This document shows positions 27,241 through 36,852 of a stretch of 64,000 bases of DNA, piece after piece. Location: positions 109,704 to 173,703 of the forward strand of contig JACKDL010000013.1 in the NCBI GenBank assembly GCA_020633555.1. Reading direction: 5' to 3'. Below the pieces are notes generated by a model. That model worked only from the letters and a program-made list of their open reading frames with translations, had not been told where the DNA came from and ran no database searches. The position numbers and the translations under genes are program-made. The first letter of the stretch is position 1, and each line of letters opens with the position of its first letter. Origin of the DNA: Myxococcales bacterium. GTDB lineage: Bacteria; Myxococcota_A; Bradymonadia; UBA7976; UBA1532.

Positions 27241-28973
27241 AGGCGCCTGTGGCACGCCACGGCCTGGCGCTGCTGGGCCTGGTGCTGGTGGCCTGCGGCC
27301 CCGCGGTGGTGGCCCCGCCCGTGCCGGACTGGCGGCGCGAGGTCGAGCGGCTGCAGGCGCAGGCCGTGCTGGACGACACGCTGGGCAGCCCCGGTCAGGC
27401 TCGCCTGGCCTTCCTGCTGGACTTCCAGGCCGACGAGCCGGCCCTGGCTGACGCGGCAGACCGGGCGGTCGGCGACGCGGCGGCGCTGAGGGCGCTCGCG
27501 TTCCGGGCGGTGGAGCGGCGCGCGCCGGGCTGGCAGCAGGCCGTCGCACGGGCCCTGGCCGCAGCCCCGGCGGATCCCGGCAACGCTGGCCTGACCCTGT
27601 GCGCACGGGCGGCGGGTCAGGCGTTGCCTGCCCCGGCTGGCCTGCCGGCCGCTCAGCGCACGCTCGATGCCCGGGCGCGGCAGGATGCGCGGGCCTGGCG
27701 GGCCCTGTGGTGGGTGTCGCACGCGTTGGACGCCCACGCCGCCGACCGCATCGCCGCCCGCTGGGCCACGCACTGGCCCGCCCACGGCCCGGCGTGGTCG
27801 GCCGTGGGGCAGGGGGCGCTCCCGCTGTCCCACCGGCTGACGGCGCTGCGGCGCGCCGCCCTGGCCGGGCAGGTGGACGCCATGGGGGCCCTGGTGTCGG
27901 CGCTCGAAGCCAGCCGGCGGCACTCCGAGGCCTCCGAATGGCGCGACCGCTTGCGGCGGTTGGGCCACCCCGCCCCTGCGCCGAGCGCTCGCCCGCAAAC
28001 CCCAGCGGCGGGCCCGTCAATCCCGGTGCCCGCCACCGTCCAAGCGGCCGTGGCCGCGCTGCCGCCGCCGGAGGTGGGCGTCCGCTGGGTCATCTGGGTG
28101 GACGGTTGGCAGATCGAGCGACAGGGCGCGGGCGCGGTGCGCGTTGCGCCCGCAGCGGAGGCCGCCGCCGTGGCCTTCGCCGGCCCCGAGGCCGCAGCAC
28201 GCGTCCAAGCAGTCGTGGTGCGTGACGCGCCCCCCGCCCCGCTGGATGGGCCGACCCCGCAGGGGATCACCTGGGGCGGTCGGCGAGCCTGGCGGGCAGC
28301 GCTGGATCAAGTGCCGGTGGCCCCGGCGGGTGTCCCGCCTGCCTGGCTGGAGGGGCTGGCCCTGGTCCCGGAGCCCCGAGCACCGCGACCCGCATCGGCC
28401 GGGTGGCAGGTGGACGGCACGCTGGACCTGGCCGCTGGGCGGTTCGGCCTGCAGGTGGCCTGCCCCCCGGCCCATGCGGAGGCCCTGCGCGCGTTGGCCG
28501 CGCAGGGGGATCGGCTCGACTACCGGCTGGGGGCGCTGCTCCCCGTCGACACCCTGGCCCACGTCCGCTGGGCTGACGGTGTCCTGCACGTTGAGGGGAC
28601 TTTGCACGCCGCGGCGCCCGGCCCGTGGCTGCCTGCACCGCTGCCCGTCGCGCTGGGCCTCGTGGACTGGCCCCGCCCCGGCGGGGGCGCCACGGCGTTG
28701 CCTGACATGCGCCTGGCGTCCCGCTGGCAGGTGAAGGGAAGGCCCCGGCACTGGCGTGGGGCGCTGCGGTGGTTTAACGTCGAAGCCGCCGGCCCCTGGG
28801 GCGTGCTTCGACAGGCGACGGGTGAGGGCGATGACGCCGCCACGGCGGTGATCGAGCGTCGCGTGGAGTTCGCACACCCCGCCCTGGTGGCGGGTGACGC
28901 GCACGGCAAAGCCGCGCTGCGTGAGGCGGCGGCCCGCTGGGCCCCCGCCGCGCCGCCGGTGGGAGGGGAGTGA
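27237..28973 (+). CDS. Large hypothetical lipoprotein
   Basis: A 578-residue protein from GTG 27237 overlapping the previous stop. Signal sequence with lipobox LVAC (Cys about residue 20). Residues 30-250 are Ala/Leu-rich helices of TPR type (RALAFRAVERRAPGWQQAVARALAAAP). After a Pro/Ala linker (about 250-275) comes a beta-rich region reminiscent of the DUF3857-like fold of its neighbour, so the two may form one envelope complex. No catalytic residues recognised. Confidence 0.65.
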   Translation: MKAPVARHGLALLGLVLVACGPAVVAPPVPDWRREVERLQAQAVLDDTLGSPGQARLAFLLDFQADEPALADAADRAVGDAAALRALAFRAVERRAPGWQQAVARALAAAPADPGNAGLTLCARAAGQALPAPAGLPAAQRTLDARARQDARAWRALWWVSHALDAHAADRIAARWATHWPAHGPAWSAVGQGALPLSHRLTALRRAALAGQVDAMGALVSALEASRRHSEASEWRDRLRRLGHPAPAPSARPQTPAAGPSIPVPATVQAAVAALPPPEVGVRWVIWVDGWQIERQGAGAVRVAPAAEAAAVAFAGPEAAARVQAVVVRDAPPAPLDGPTPQGITWGGRRAWRAALDQVPVAPAGVPPAWLEGLALVPEPRAPRPASAGWQVDGTLDLAAGRFGLQVACPPAHAEALRALAAQGDRLDYRLGALLPVDTLAHVRWADGVLHVEGTLHAAAPGPWLPAPLPVALGLVDWPRPGGGATALPDMRLASRWQVKGRPRHWRGALRWFNVEAAGPWGVLRQATGEGDDAATAVIERRVEFAHPALVAGDAHGKAALREAAARWAPAAPPVGGE

Positions 28974-29914
28974 TGGAGCGGGTTTGCGGAGGCTGCCGGT
29001 TCTTTCGGGTCACCGAGGACCGGGAGGATGGCCGCATCGGAAGCTGTCGCCTCGAGAAGGTCATCGGCGTCTTCCGCGAGTCCATGCGGGGGTGCGCGTC
29101 CTACGCGAAGCCGGGCGACATGCCCACCATCGGTGCCGGCACTCGGAGCGGCACCGTCCGCCGGGCGCGGACGGGATCGGGCGAGGTGCCTGCAGTGCCG
29201 GCCGTCAGCGCGGAGGCGCTGGCCACGAGCCTGGCCACCCTGCCACCCGCCGCGCTGAAGACCCTGCTCAGCGACCTGATCGCGCAGACGGTCCGGCTGG
29301 GGAACACCGATGACCTGGGGCGCCGCTGGGCCACCGGGACGCTCATCTTCTGGGCCGCCGATCGGAACCTGAAGCCCAAGGAGATGGCCCTCGATCAGTT
29401 CCTGCACAAGCTGGTCATGATCCGCGACAACCTCCGGGTGTTGGAGCAGAAGATCAACAGCCACGGCCAGCTCCAGGATGCCGAGCGCATCGACCTGCAG
29501 CGACGGGTCACGCTGTCGCAGTCGGCGCTGTTCGACCTGGCCTACGGCTGGTGCCCGGGGGCCGCCAGCGAGCACCCCGACGCGCAGGGGCTCTTGGCTG
29601 ATCTGCTGCTCGAGGTCGAGATGGACGAGCTCGAGGAGCCCCTGCTCGCTTTGGGCGAGCGCTGGCACGGCGGTCAGGTGCGCTACGTGGGCGACGGCGT
29701 CGAGGTGGAGGAGCCCATGGAGCGCTTCTACTTCCGGCTGATGCGCCTGCGCGGCCGGATGATGGCTCTGGAGGCCACGTTGGCGGCGCACCCCCACCTG
29801 GGCGAGAGCGACGGCGACGTCATGAGCGGGTACATCCGCCGCAGCTACGGCTCGCTCACCTCCTTCAACATCCTGCTGAAGGAGCGCGCGGACTACTTCA
29901 CGAGCGGTCGCTGA
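28973..29914 (+). CDS. Hypothetical protein with N-terminal four-Cys cluster
   Basis: A 313-residue protein. ATG 28973 overlaps the previous TGA (TGATG) and GGGAGGGGAG precedes it. The first 45 residues hold VCGGCRFF, then SCRLEK and RGCASYAK, a probable zinc or iron-sulfur site of four Cys. The remainder is helical and acidic, with no known motif. Its 3' end overlaps the convergent CinA-like gene by 17 bp. Function unknown. Confidence 0.65.
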   Translation: MERVCGGCRFFRVTEDREDGRIGSCRLEKVIGVFRESMRGCASYAKPGDMPTIGAGTRSGTVRRARTGSGEVPAVPAVSAEALATSLATLPPAALKTLLSDLIAQTVRLGNTDDLGRRWATGTLIFWAADRNLKPKEMALDQFLHKLVMIRDNLRVLEQKINSHGQLQDAERIDLQRRVTLSQSALFDLAYGWCPGAASEHPDAQGLLADLLLEVEMDELEEPLLALGERWHGGQVRYVGDGVEVEEPMERFYFRLMRLRGRMMALEATLAAHPHLGESDGDVMSGYIRRSYGSLTSFNILLKERADYFTSGR

Positions 29915-30641
29915 TCGGGGCGTCCACCCGTACCACGGCGGTGGGGGACAGGCCGGCCAAGAGCACCACAACCGCCGCGTCCACCGCGTCGGGCGTCCGC
30001 GACTCCACCGTGATGCGGACCCTGAAGTCGGCCTCGTCGAAGCGCGGGTAGCTGCCGATCATCACGTCGTGCTCGGCCTGCGCCTGCCGGAGCAGCGCGG
30101 CGATGCTGCCCTCATCGGCGTTCAGATACAGGTTGCGCAGGTGGATGGTGCCGCAGGCGAAGCGCTCCGCGATGGCCTCGAACTTCGCGCGGAAGATCTT
30201 CGGCACGCCAGGCAGGATGTAGATCTCGCGGAAGTTGTAGACGGGCCACGGCATCCGCTCGGTGCGGATGAGCTCGCAGCCCTCCGGCACGTCGGCCATG
30301 CGCAGGTGGTCCGGCTGCAGACGGTCGCCGAAGTAGTGAGCGATCAGCGCCGCAAGCTCGGCGTCGCGCACCAACGGCACGTCGAAGGCCGTCGCGATGG
30401 TCTCGAGGGTGATGTCGTCGTGGGTGGGCCCCACGCCCCCGCTGGTGAACACATGGTCCACCGCGCGGTGCACCCGGCGCACCTCGTCGGTGATGGCCGC
30501 CGGATCGTCCGGCACGACGCTGATGCGCCGCAGATCCACCCCCAGGGTGCGCAGCCGCCGGGCCAGCCAGGCCGCGTTCTCGTCCTGGATCTTGCCGCTG
30601 AGCAGCTCGTTGCCGATCAGGACGATGGCCGCGGTGCGCAT
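29898..30641 (-). CDS. CinA-like molybdopterin-binding-domain protein
   Basis: A 247-residue protein containing the CinA/MoaB-type domain: AAIVLIGNELLSGKIQDENAAWLARRL and the binding loop FTSGGVGPTHDDITLETIA, then ILPGVPKIF. It lacks the C-terminal NMN-deamidase domain of full CinA, so it matches the short form. CinA N-domains are reported to hydrolyse ADP-ribose, but the short family is poorly defined. ATG 30641 is chosen because the conserved start of the domain begins there. It lies 28 bp downstream of the zinc-ribbon membrane protein. Confidence 0.8.
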   Translation of the reverse strand: MRTAAIVLIGNELLSGKIQDENAAWLARRLRTLGVDLRRISVVPDDPAAITDEVRRVHRAVDHVFTSGGVGPTHDDITLETIATAFDVPLVRDAELAALIAHYFGDRLQPDHLRMADVPEGCELIRTERMPWPVYNFREIYILPGVPKIFRAKFEAIAERFACGTIHLRNLYLNADEGSIAALLRQAQAEHDVMIGSYPRFDEADFRVRITVESRTPDAVDAAVVVLLAGLSPTAVVRVDAPISDRS

Positions 30642-30669
30642 CAAGGCCTCCAAGGGGCAGGGCAAGCGG

Positions 30670-32154
30670 TCAGTTCAGCAGAACCAGGCGTTCGCCGTCC
30701 AGCCCGCAGAACTCGGTCTCGGCTGGGTATCGGGTCCCGCAGCGGGGGCAGGTCTTGGCCTGGACGGTGGCCATGACGGTCGTGGCGTCGGCTGGGTCAT
30801 CGATGACCAGCGGCGCCCCGTCATGGGCGCAGTGCGAGGCGCTGGACGGCCAGTGGGTGCCGCATCGCGGGCAGCGCTTGGGCTGGGCTGCGGCGGCCAC
30901 GGCCTCGGTCGCCTCTTCCAAGGGCTGGCCGTCGTGTGGACAGAAGCGGGAGCCGTCATCGAAGTGCCGGCCGCAGCTCGGGCACACCATGGGCCCATCG
31001 TCCAGGTCGGCGGGTCCGGGGCCCGGTGGCGCGCTCGGCGCGCGACCGTCGGGCGGGGGCGTGCTGGAAGACATTCTGGGGAGGCTCGGGGGGGCTGGCC
31101 GGCGTGCGGCCTCCAGCAACCCCTGGGCCGCCCCTGCCCGCCGCAGGCGTCGCGCGCTCAGCCCGATCCAGACGGCGATGGCCAGCGCCGCCAGTCCCAG
31201 GCCGATGAACAGCCCCACCACCAGTGGACTGGGGCCTGACGCCGGTGGGGGCGCGGTCACCTCGGCGGTCACTGCGGAGCCGGCCTGTGGGGCCAGCCCG
31301 AGATCTGCCTCGACCTCCAGCGCCCCGTCCTCGTCCCAGTCGGGTACCAGCTCCTCGGCGGCAGAGCTGACGACGCGTCCGGGCTGTGGGGCAGGGGCCG
31401 CCGCCACGGTCAGCGACCAGACCACGGACTGCCCGTCGAGCGTCGCGGTGACCGTACCCGAGCGCCCCGCGTCGCCCGCGCCGAGCTGCAAGACGCCCTT
31501 GTCGGTGATGCGTCCCAGGCTGGCCTGCCAGGTGGGCTCGGCAGCCACCGGGCACCCCTCGGCGTCCTCGGTCTGCACCCGGAACTGGAGGGCCTGCCCC
31601 GAGCGGCCCCGTTGGCTCGCGGCCCCCACTCGGCTCAGGCGGGCCGCGGGGCCTGGCGCTCGGCAGCGGTCCAAGGGCGGGTCGCGCCGCAGGGTCCACC
31701 GGGCGTGCTGGGTGAGCTTGCAGGCCGTGCCCTTGAGCACCCAGTCGTACTCGAACCGCTCCAGCACCGTCAGGGCGTTGGGATCGCCGTCGAGCAGACG
31801 CGCCTGGCCTTTGACGGGCTGCGCCTTCACCGGGTTGGCGCAGCGCACCCGTCCTCCGCCGCCCCGGCCACCCCGCATGGAAGGGATCCCGGTGGCCGCA
31901 GCGCAGATGTCAGGCTGAAAGACTGGGGGGGCGCCGCCCTGGGCCCGAAGCCAGCCTTCAGCGTCCAGCCGGTAACGCGCCCCGGGCCCATGACGCTGGG
32001 CGTCCGGTTGGGGTCCGCAGTCGGGGCCCCACGCCTCGATGTCGAAGGAGCGGTGCCCCTCGACCAGCACATAGTCGCCGGGCGGCGGGGCCGCCAGCGC
32101 GGGGCCGGCGCCCAGCCCCAGGACGAGGGCGAGGCGGGCGCGAACAGGGCTCAA
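30670..32154 (-). CDS. Exported ectodomain, membrane helix and triple zinc-ribbon protein
   Basis: A 494-residue protein. TTG start directly after the stop of the kinase gene (TGATTG), so probably translationally coupled. Residues 1-22 are a signal peptide (AxA). Residues 23-300 form an extracytoplasmic part with paired Cys and a Big-like beta segment (GRSGTVTATLDGQSVVW). A membrane helix lies at about 308-330. After a Pro-rich linker, three tandem copies of C-P-x-C-G ... C-x-x-D-G (CPSCGRHF, CPRCGTHW, CPRCGTRY) form cytoplasmic zinc ribbons. These match in style the zinc ribbon at the start of the adjacent kinase, suggesting a common partner. Confidence 0.75.
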   Translation of the reverse strand: MSPVRARLALVLGLGAGPALAAPPPGDYVLVEGHRSFDIEAWGPDCGPQPDAQRHGPGARYRLDAEGWLRAQGGAPPVFQPDICAAATGIPSMRGGRGGGGRVRCANPVKAQPVKGQARLLDGDPNALTVLERFEYDWVLKGTACKLTQHARWTLRRDPPLDRCRAPGPAARLSRVGAASQRGRSGQALQFRVQTEDAEGCPVAAEPTWQASLGRITDKGVLQLGAGDAGRSGTVTATLDGQSVVWSLTVAAAPAPQPGRVVSSAAEELVPDWDEDGALEVEADLGLAPQAGSAVTAEVTAPPPASGPSPLVVGLFIGLGLAALAIAVWIGLSARRLRRAGAAQGLLEAARRPAPPSLPRMSSSTPPPDGRAPSAPPGPGPADLDDGPMVCPSCGRHFDDGSRFCPHDGQPLEEATEAVAAAAQPKRCPRCGTHWPSSASHCAHDGAPLVIDDPADATTVMATVQAKTCPRCGTRYPAETEFCGLDGERLVLLN

Positions 32155-34389
32155 TCAGAACTTCGCGTTGGCCGTCTTGCCGCCGACAACGGTCACGGTC
32201 TTGCGCTTGCCGTCGACGGTGACCGCGTACTTGCCGGCCTTCAGGCGCAGGGGCTTGCGCATGGGCAGCTTGCCCCGCATGCGACCCTTCACGAAGACCT
32301 TGGCGCCCGCGGGGCCACTCACCTTCAGGTTGCCGAACTGGGCCTTGGGGCGCTGCTTCTTCTTGGCGGCCTTCGCCTTGGCCTTGGCCTCCTCGGCCTT
32401 GATGCGCTCTTCCTCGGCCTTCGCGGCGGCCAGCGCCTTCTCCTCTTCGATCTGCGCCAGCTTGGCCTTCACGGCCTCAGCCTCGGCCTTCGCCTGGGCC
32501 GCCTCGGCCTCAGCCTTGGCCTTGGCCGCCTCGGCCTTGGCCTTGGCCTCCTCGATGGCCTCGCGCTCCTTGCGCGCCTTCTCGGCCTCCGCCTCGGCGG
32601 CCGCCTTGTCGGCCGTCGCCTGAGCGGCCGCAGCCTTGGCCTTCGCCGCCGCCTCCTTGGCCGCCAGCTTCTCGGCCTCGGCGGCCTTCTTCGCGGCCTC
32701 GGCGGCCTGCTTCTGGGCCTCGGCGGCCAGCTTCGCCGCCTCAGCCGCCTTCTTCTTCTCTTCGGCCGCCGCGGCCTTCTCTTCGGCCGCCTTGGCCTTG
32801 GCCTCGGCCTCCGCTGCCTTCGTGGCCGCCTCAGCCGCCTTGGCCTCCTGCTCGGCATCCGCCGCGGCCTTCTTGGCCTCCTCGTCGCTCAGGGGCTTGT
32901 CGGCCTGCGCGGCCTCGTCGCCGCCCTTCGCCTCGTCGCCACCGGCCTCGTCGCCGCCGTTGGCCTCGTCGCCGCCGTTGGCCTCATCGCCGCCGTTGGC
33001 CTCGTCGCCGCCGTTGGCCTCGTCGCCGCCGTTGGCCTCGTCACCACCCTTGGCCTCGTCGTCGCCGGCCTGGTCACCGCCCGCTTCGTCGCCGCCCTTG
33101 GCCTCATCACCGCCGGCTTGGTCACCGCCCGCCTCGTCGCCCGCGGGCTGGCCCTCGGCCTCGGCGCCGTCGCCCTCGGGCTGGGCCTCGCCGCCCTCAT
33201 CGGCCGGCTGCGCGGCCACGGCAGGGTTGCCGCCCTCGCCGCCGGGCGTGGGGGCGCGCAGGAAGAAGAAGGTGGCCCCGGCCAGGGCAGCGATCAGGGC
33301 GGTGAGCGCCACCGTGCGGGCGGCGCCGCCGGAGCGACCACCGACAACGGCCGGCAGAACCACCGCCGGCGCCGGCGGGGCGGTCTGCGGCATCATGCCG
33401 GTCATGGGGTTCAGCGCGACATGGGGCATGGCGGCCATGAGATCCTCCAGGAAGGCCCGCGCCGAAGGTTGGCGCTGGGGGGGGTCTTTGGACAGCGCCC
33501 TGAGGGCGACAGCTTCGAGCCGCGCGTAGGCCTCGTCATCTTCGGCCGACACGTGCTCACGGGTGATCGGCGCGGGCTGCGCCGACAAATGCTTGGTCAA
33601 CATCTCGACCACCGTCCCCGCCTCGAAGGGCAGGGTGCCGGCGATCATCTGATACAGCACGACCCCCAGCGCATAGACGTCGGCCCGGGGACCGACATCT
33701 TCGCAGCGGATCTGCTCGGGGGCCATGTACTGGGGTGTCCCGAAGATGGCGCCGGCGCGGGTGATCGTCTCCAGGCGATCGCCGCGCGACGACTGGGTCA
33801 CCTTGGCGATGCCGAAGTCCAGCACCTTCACGAAGTCCTGCTGATCCGCCAGCCGGGACAGCATGATGTTCTCGGGCTTCAGGTCGCGGTGGACCAGGCC
33901 GCGGCCGTGGGCCTCGGCCAGAGAGCCACAGACCTGGGCGAGGATCCGCACGATCCGGTCGGGCCGCAGCACCGACTCCCGCTCGAGCAGGACGTCCAGG
34001 CCTTCGCCGTCCAGGAGCTCCATGGCGATGAAGAGGGTGCCGTCCTCGTCCTGGCCGAAGTCGTGCACCGTGATCGTGTTTGGGTGGGCGAGCTGGCTGG
34101 CGGCCTGCGCCTCGCGCTTGAACCGCTCCACGGCCTGGGCGTCGTCGGCCAGCGCCTGGCGCAGGGTCTTGACGGCCACCAGGCGGCCCATGGGGAGCTG
34201 CTCCGCGCGGAACACCTCACCCATGCCGCCGTCGCCCAGCTTCGACAGGAGCCGGTAGCGGCCGGCCACGAGGCGCCCGCTCCAAGGGTCGACCGGTGCC
34301 TGGGCCGCCTCGTCGAACGCGTGGCCGCACTCCAGGCAGAAGCGCGCCGCGGGCTCGGCGTCGGCGCCGCAGCTCGGACAACTCTTCAT
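32155..34389 (-). CDS. Zinc-ribbon Ser/Thr protein kinase with GGDEA repeats, K/A/E coiled coil and PEGA-like tail
   Basis: A 744-residue membrane kinase. In order: zinc ribbon C4-x2-C7 and C18-x2-C21; Hanks-type kinase domain (about 44-300) with GDGGMGEV, AVKTL, HRDLKPEN, LDFG and the APEQ motif, all canonical; membrane helix about 325-347; tandem GGDEA(N/K) repeats; about 180 residues of Ala/Lys/Glu heptad-like sequence (KAAEAEAKAKAAEEK) forming a long extracytoplasmic helix; and a basic PEGA-like end with KVSGPAGAKVFVKGRMRG. ATG 34389 has GGGAGGGAC before it. The PEGA-like end may touch the cell wall or outer membrane, so the kinase may read envelope spacing; that is inference. Confidence 0.93.
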   Translation of the reverse strand: MKSCPSCGADAEPAARFCLECGHAFDEAAQAPVDPWSGRLVAGRYRLLSKLGDGGMGEVFRAEQLPMGRLVAVKTLRQALADDAQAVERFKREAQAASQLAHPNTITVHDFGQDEDGTLFIAMELLDGEGLDVLLERESVLRPDRIVRILAQVCGSLAEAHGRGLVHRDLKPENIMLSRLADQQDFVKVLDFGIAKVTQSSRGDRLETITRAGAIFGTPQYMAPEQIRCEDVGPRADVYALGVVLYQMIAGTLPFEAGTVVEMLTKHLSAQPAPITREHVSAEDDEAYARLEAVALRALSKDPPQRQPSARAFLEDLMAAMPHVALNPMTGMMPQTAPPAPAVVLPAVVGGRSGGAARTVALTALIAALAGATFFFLRAPTPGGEGGNPAVAAQPADEGGEAQPEGDGAEAEGQPAGDEAGGDQAGGDEAKGGDEAGGDQAGDDEAKGGDEANGGDEANGGDEANGGDEANGGDEANGGDEAGGDEAKGGDEAAQADKPLSDEEAKKAAADAEQEAKAAEAATKAAEAEAKAKAAEEKAAAAEEKKKAAEAAKLAAEAQKQAAEAAKKAAEAEKLAAKEAAAKAKAAAAQATADKAAAEAEAEKARKEREAIEEAKAKAEAAKAKAEAEAAQAKAEAEAVKAKLAQIEEEKALAAAKAEEERIKAEEAKAKAKAAKKKQRPKAQFGNLKVSGPAGAKVFVKGRMRGKLPMRKPLRLKAGKYAVTVDGKRKTVTVVGGKTANAKF
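32926..33160. repeat. 18-bp in-frame tandem repeat (GGDEAN) within the kinase gene
   Basis: The unit GGCCTCGTCGCCGCCGTT recurs every 18 bp from 32944 to about 33050, with one A/G change in the third copy. Diverged copies on both sides extend the array. On the minus strand it encodes NGGDEA units, flanked by KGGDEA and GGDQA variants. The array should vary in copy number between strains without breaking frame. Confidence 0.9.
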
Positions 34390-34650
34390 CGTCCCTCCCA
34401 CCGGCCGGCAGGCCCGCCCGCCGCGACGGCGGACGGGGCATGGTGTACCATCGGGGCGCGGCGATGGGAACCACCCGCGACGCGCAGGGCTTGCCTGACC
34501 ACGCTCGCGCTGATAACTTCACCGCACACTTGCCGCAGGCGTCGCCCGGTTCCACAGGCGGCGGCTCGCGAAGCCCCGCATCATCAGGGCACATCGGACC
34601 ACGGGTCACAGCCCGCCGGGTCTTCCGGATCAACCCCGGAGTCAAACCGT

Positions 34651-35400
34651 TTGAGTCAGTCCAATCGCAAGCGCAGGAGCAAGGGTCGCAGCCGCGGCAA
34701 CACCGCCGCCGACCATCAGGCCCGAGCGAACCACGAGACCGTCGAGGACTCCCAGACCTTCTGGGCCCGGTCCAACGCCCGCCTGGGCATGGATCCCGCC
34801 GACGCCAACCCGGGCCGTAAGGGCGTGGGGCGGCAGCAGGTCGACATGCCGTGCAGCGTGTGCGGCAAAGAGGTCCTTTGCGATCGCCTGCCGAAGAGCC
34901 GCTACGACGTCACCTGCGACGACTGCAAGGGCGCCCTGGGCCACATGATCCAGGGTGACGAGCGCGACGAGGCGATCGCCCTGCGGCGCGCCCTGAACCC
35001 CGGGCGCAATCGCAAGCACGAGGGCATCCCCGAGTTCAGCGAAGAGGATCTGGACGCGCTGGACGAGGTGCGCGCCCGCGCCGATCTGGGCACAGGTCGC
35101 AACTCGAACCGGAAGGGCAGCGGCGGGCGCCGGCGGCGCAAGAAGGGCGGCAGCCCCAGCGGCAACGGCAACGGCAACGGCGGCGGCGGCAAGCGCAGCG
35201 AGGGCGGTGAGCGCCGTCGCGGCGGACCGCGTGGGGGCTCCAAGGGGGGCGACCAGGGCGGCGGCGATCAGGGCGGCGGTGACCCGAACGGCGACGGCAA
35301 CGGGAAGCGGCGCCGGCGGCGCCGGCGGCGCCGGGGTGAAGGCGGCGGCGAGGGGGAAGGGGCGAGCAGCGCCCCCAGCCAGGCGGCCGCCAACGGCTGA
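34651..35400 (+). CDS. Basic zinc-ribbon protein with Arg/Gly-rich tail
   Basis: A 249-residue protein from TTG 34651. An ATG later (residue 47) is possible, but the KRRSKGRSRG start is coding-like. Residues about 68-95 hold CSVCGKEVLC ... DVTCDDC, a C-x2-C/C-x2-C zinc ribbon. The last 100 residues are low complexity: GNGNGNGGGG, GGDQGGGDQGGGD and an Arg run ending GEGGGEGEG. Such tails bind RNA or drive condensation in other proteins. It is divergent from the kinase gene and convergent with glyA. Function unknown; nucleic-acid binding is inference from composition. Confidence 0.7.
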   Translation: MSQSNRKRRSKGRSRGNTAADHQARANHETVEDSQTFWARSNARLGMDPADANPGRKGVGRQQVDMPCSVCGKEVLCDRLPKSRYDVTCDDCKGALGHMIQGDERDEAIALRRALNPGRNRKHEGIPEFSEEDLDALDEVRARADLGTGRNSNRKGSGGRRRRKKGGSPSGNGNGNGGGGKRSEGGERRRGGPRGGSKGGDQGGGDQGGGDPNGDGNGKRRRRRRRRRGEGGGEGEGASSAPSQAAANG

Positions 35401-35401
35401 G

Positions 35402-35431
35402 CCGGGCGGCCTGCGGGCCCGAGCCGCCCGG
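35402..35431. terminator. Probable bidirectional terminator hairpin
   Basis: CCGGGCGGC (35402-35410) pairs with GCCGCCCGG (35423-35431), a perfect 9-bp stem with a 12-base loop, in the 52-bp gap between the convergent zinc-ribbon gene and glyA. No T tract. Confidence 0.45.
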
Positions 35432-35452
35432 AGCGGGCGGTCGGGTCGCTGC

Positions 35453-36700
<1,248 letters not shown>

Positions 36701-36852
36701 GACCTCTCCGTGGGGCAGGGGCGCGAAATGACCTCGCGCGGGGGCCAGTGTCTAGCACTGCGTCGCCTCGACTCACAACCACCGGCGCGGCGGCTCGACG
36801 ACTGTGGTAGGGTCCGCTGCTCTGCGCCCACCCGGGGCGCACGGAGGTGACG

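Noticed and set aside
32926..33160. CRISPR-like regular repeats
   Set aside because: The 18-bp units are directly tandem without unique spacers and encode an in-frame GGDEA repeat of the kinase.
34440..34451. Short palindrome ATGGT-GT-ACCAT upstream of the kinase gene
   Set aside because: Only five paired bases, seen once; too weak to call an operator.
31612..34650. A plus-strand open frame running through the two zinc-ribbon genes into the 34651 gene
   Set aside because: The part before 34651 is the antisense of the kinase and its neighbour (strings of Leu/Gly and Val/Ala); only the end from the TTG at 34651 has zinc-ribbon coding content.
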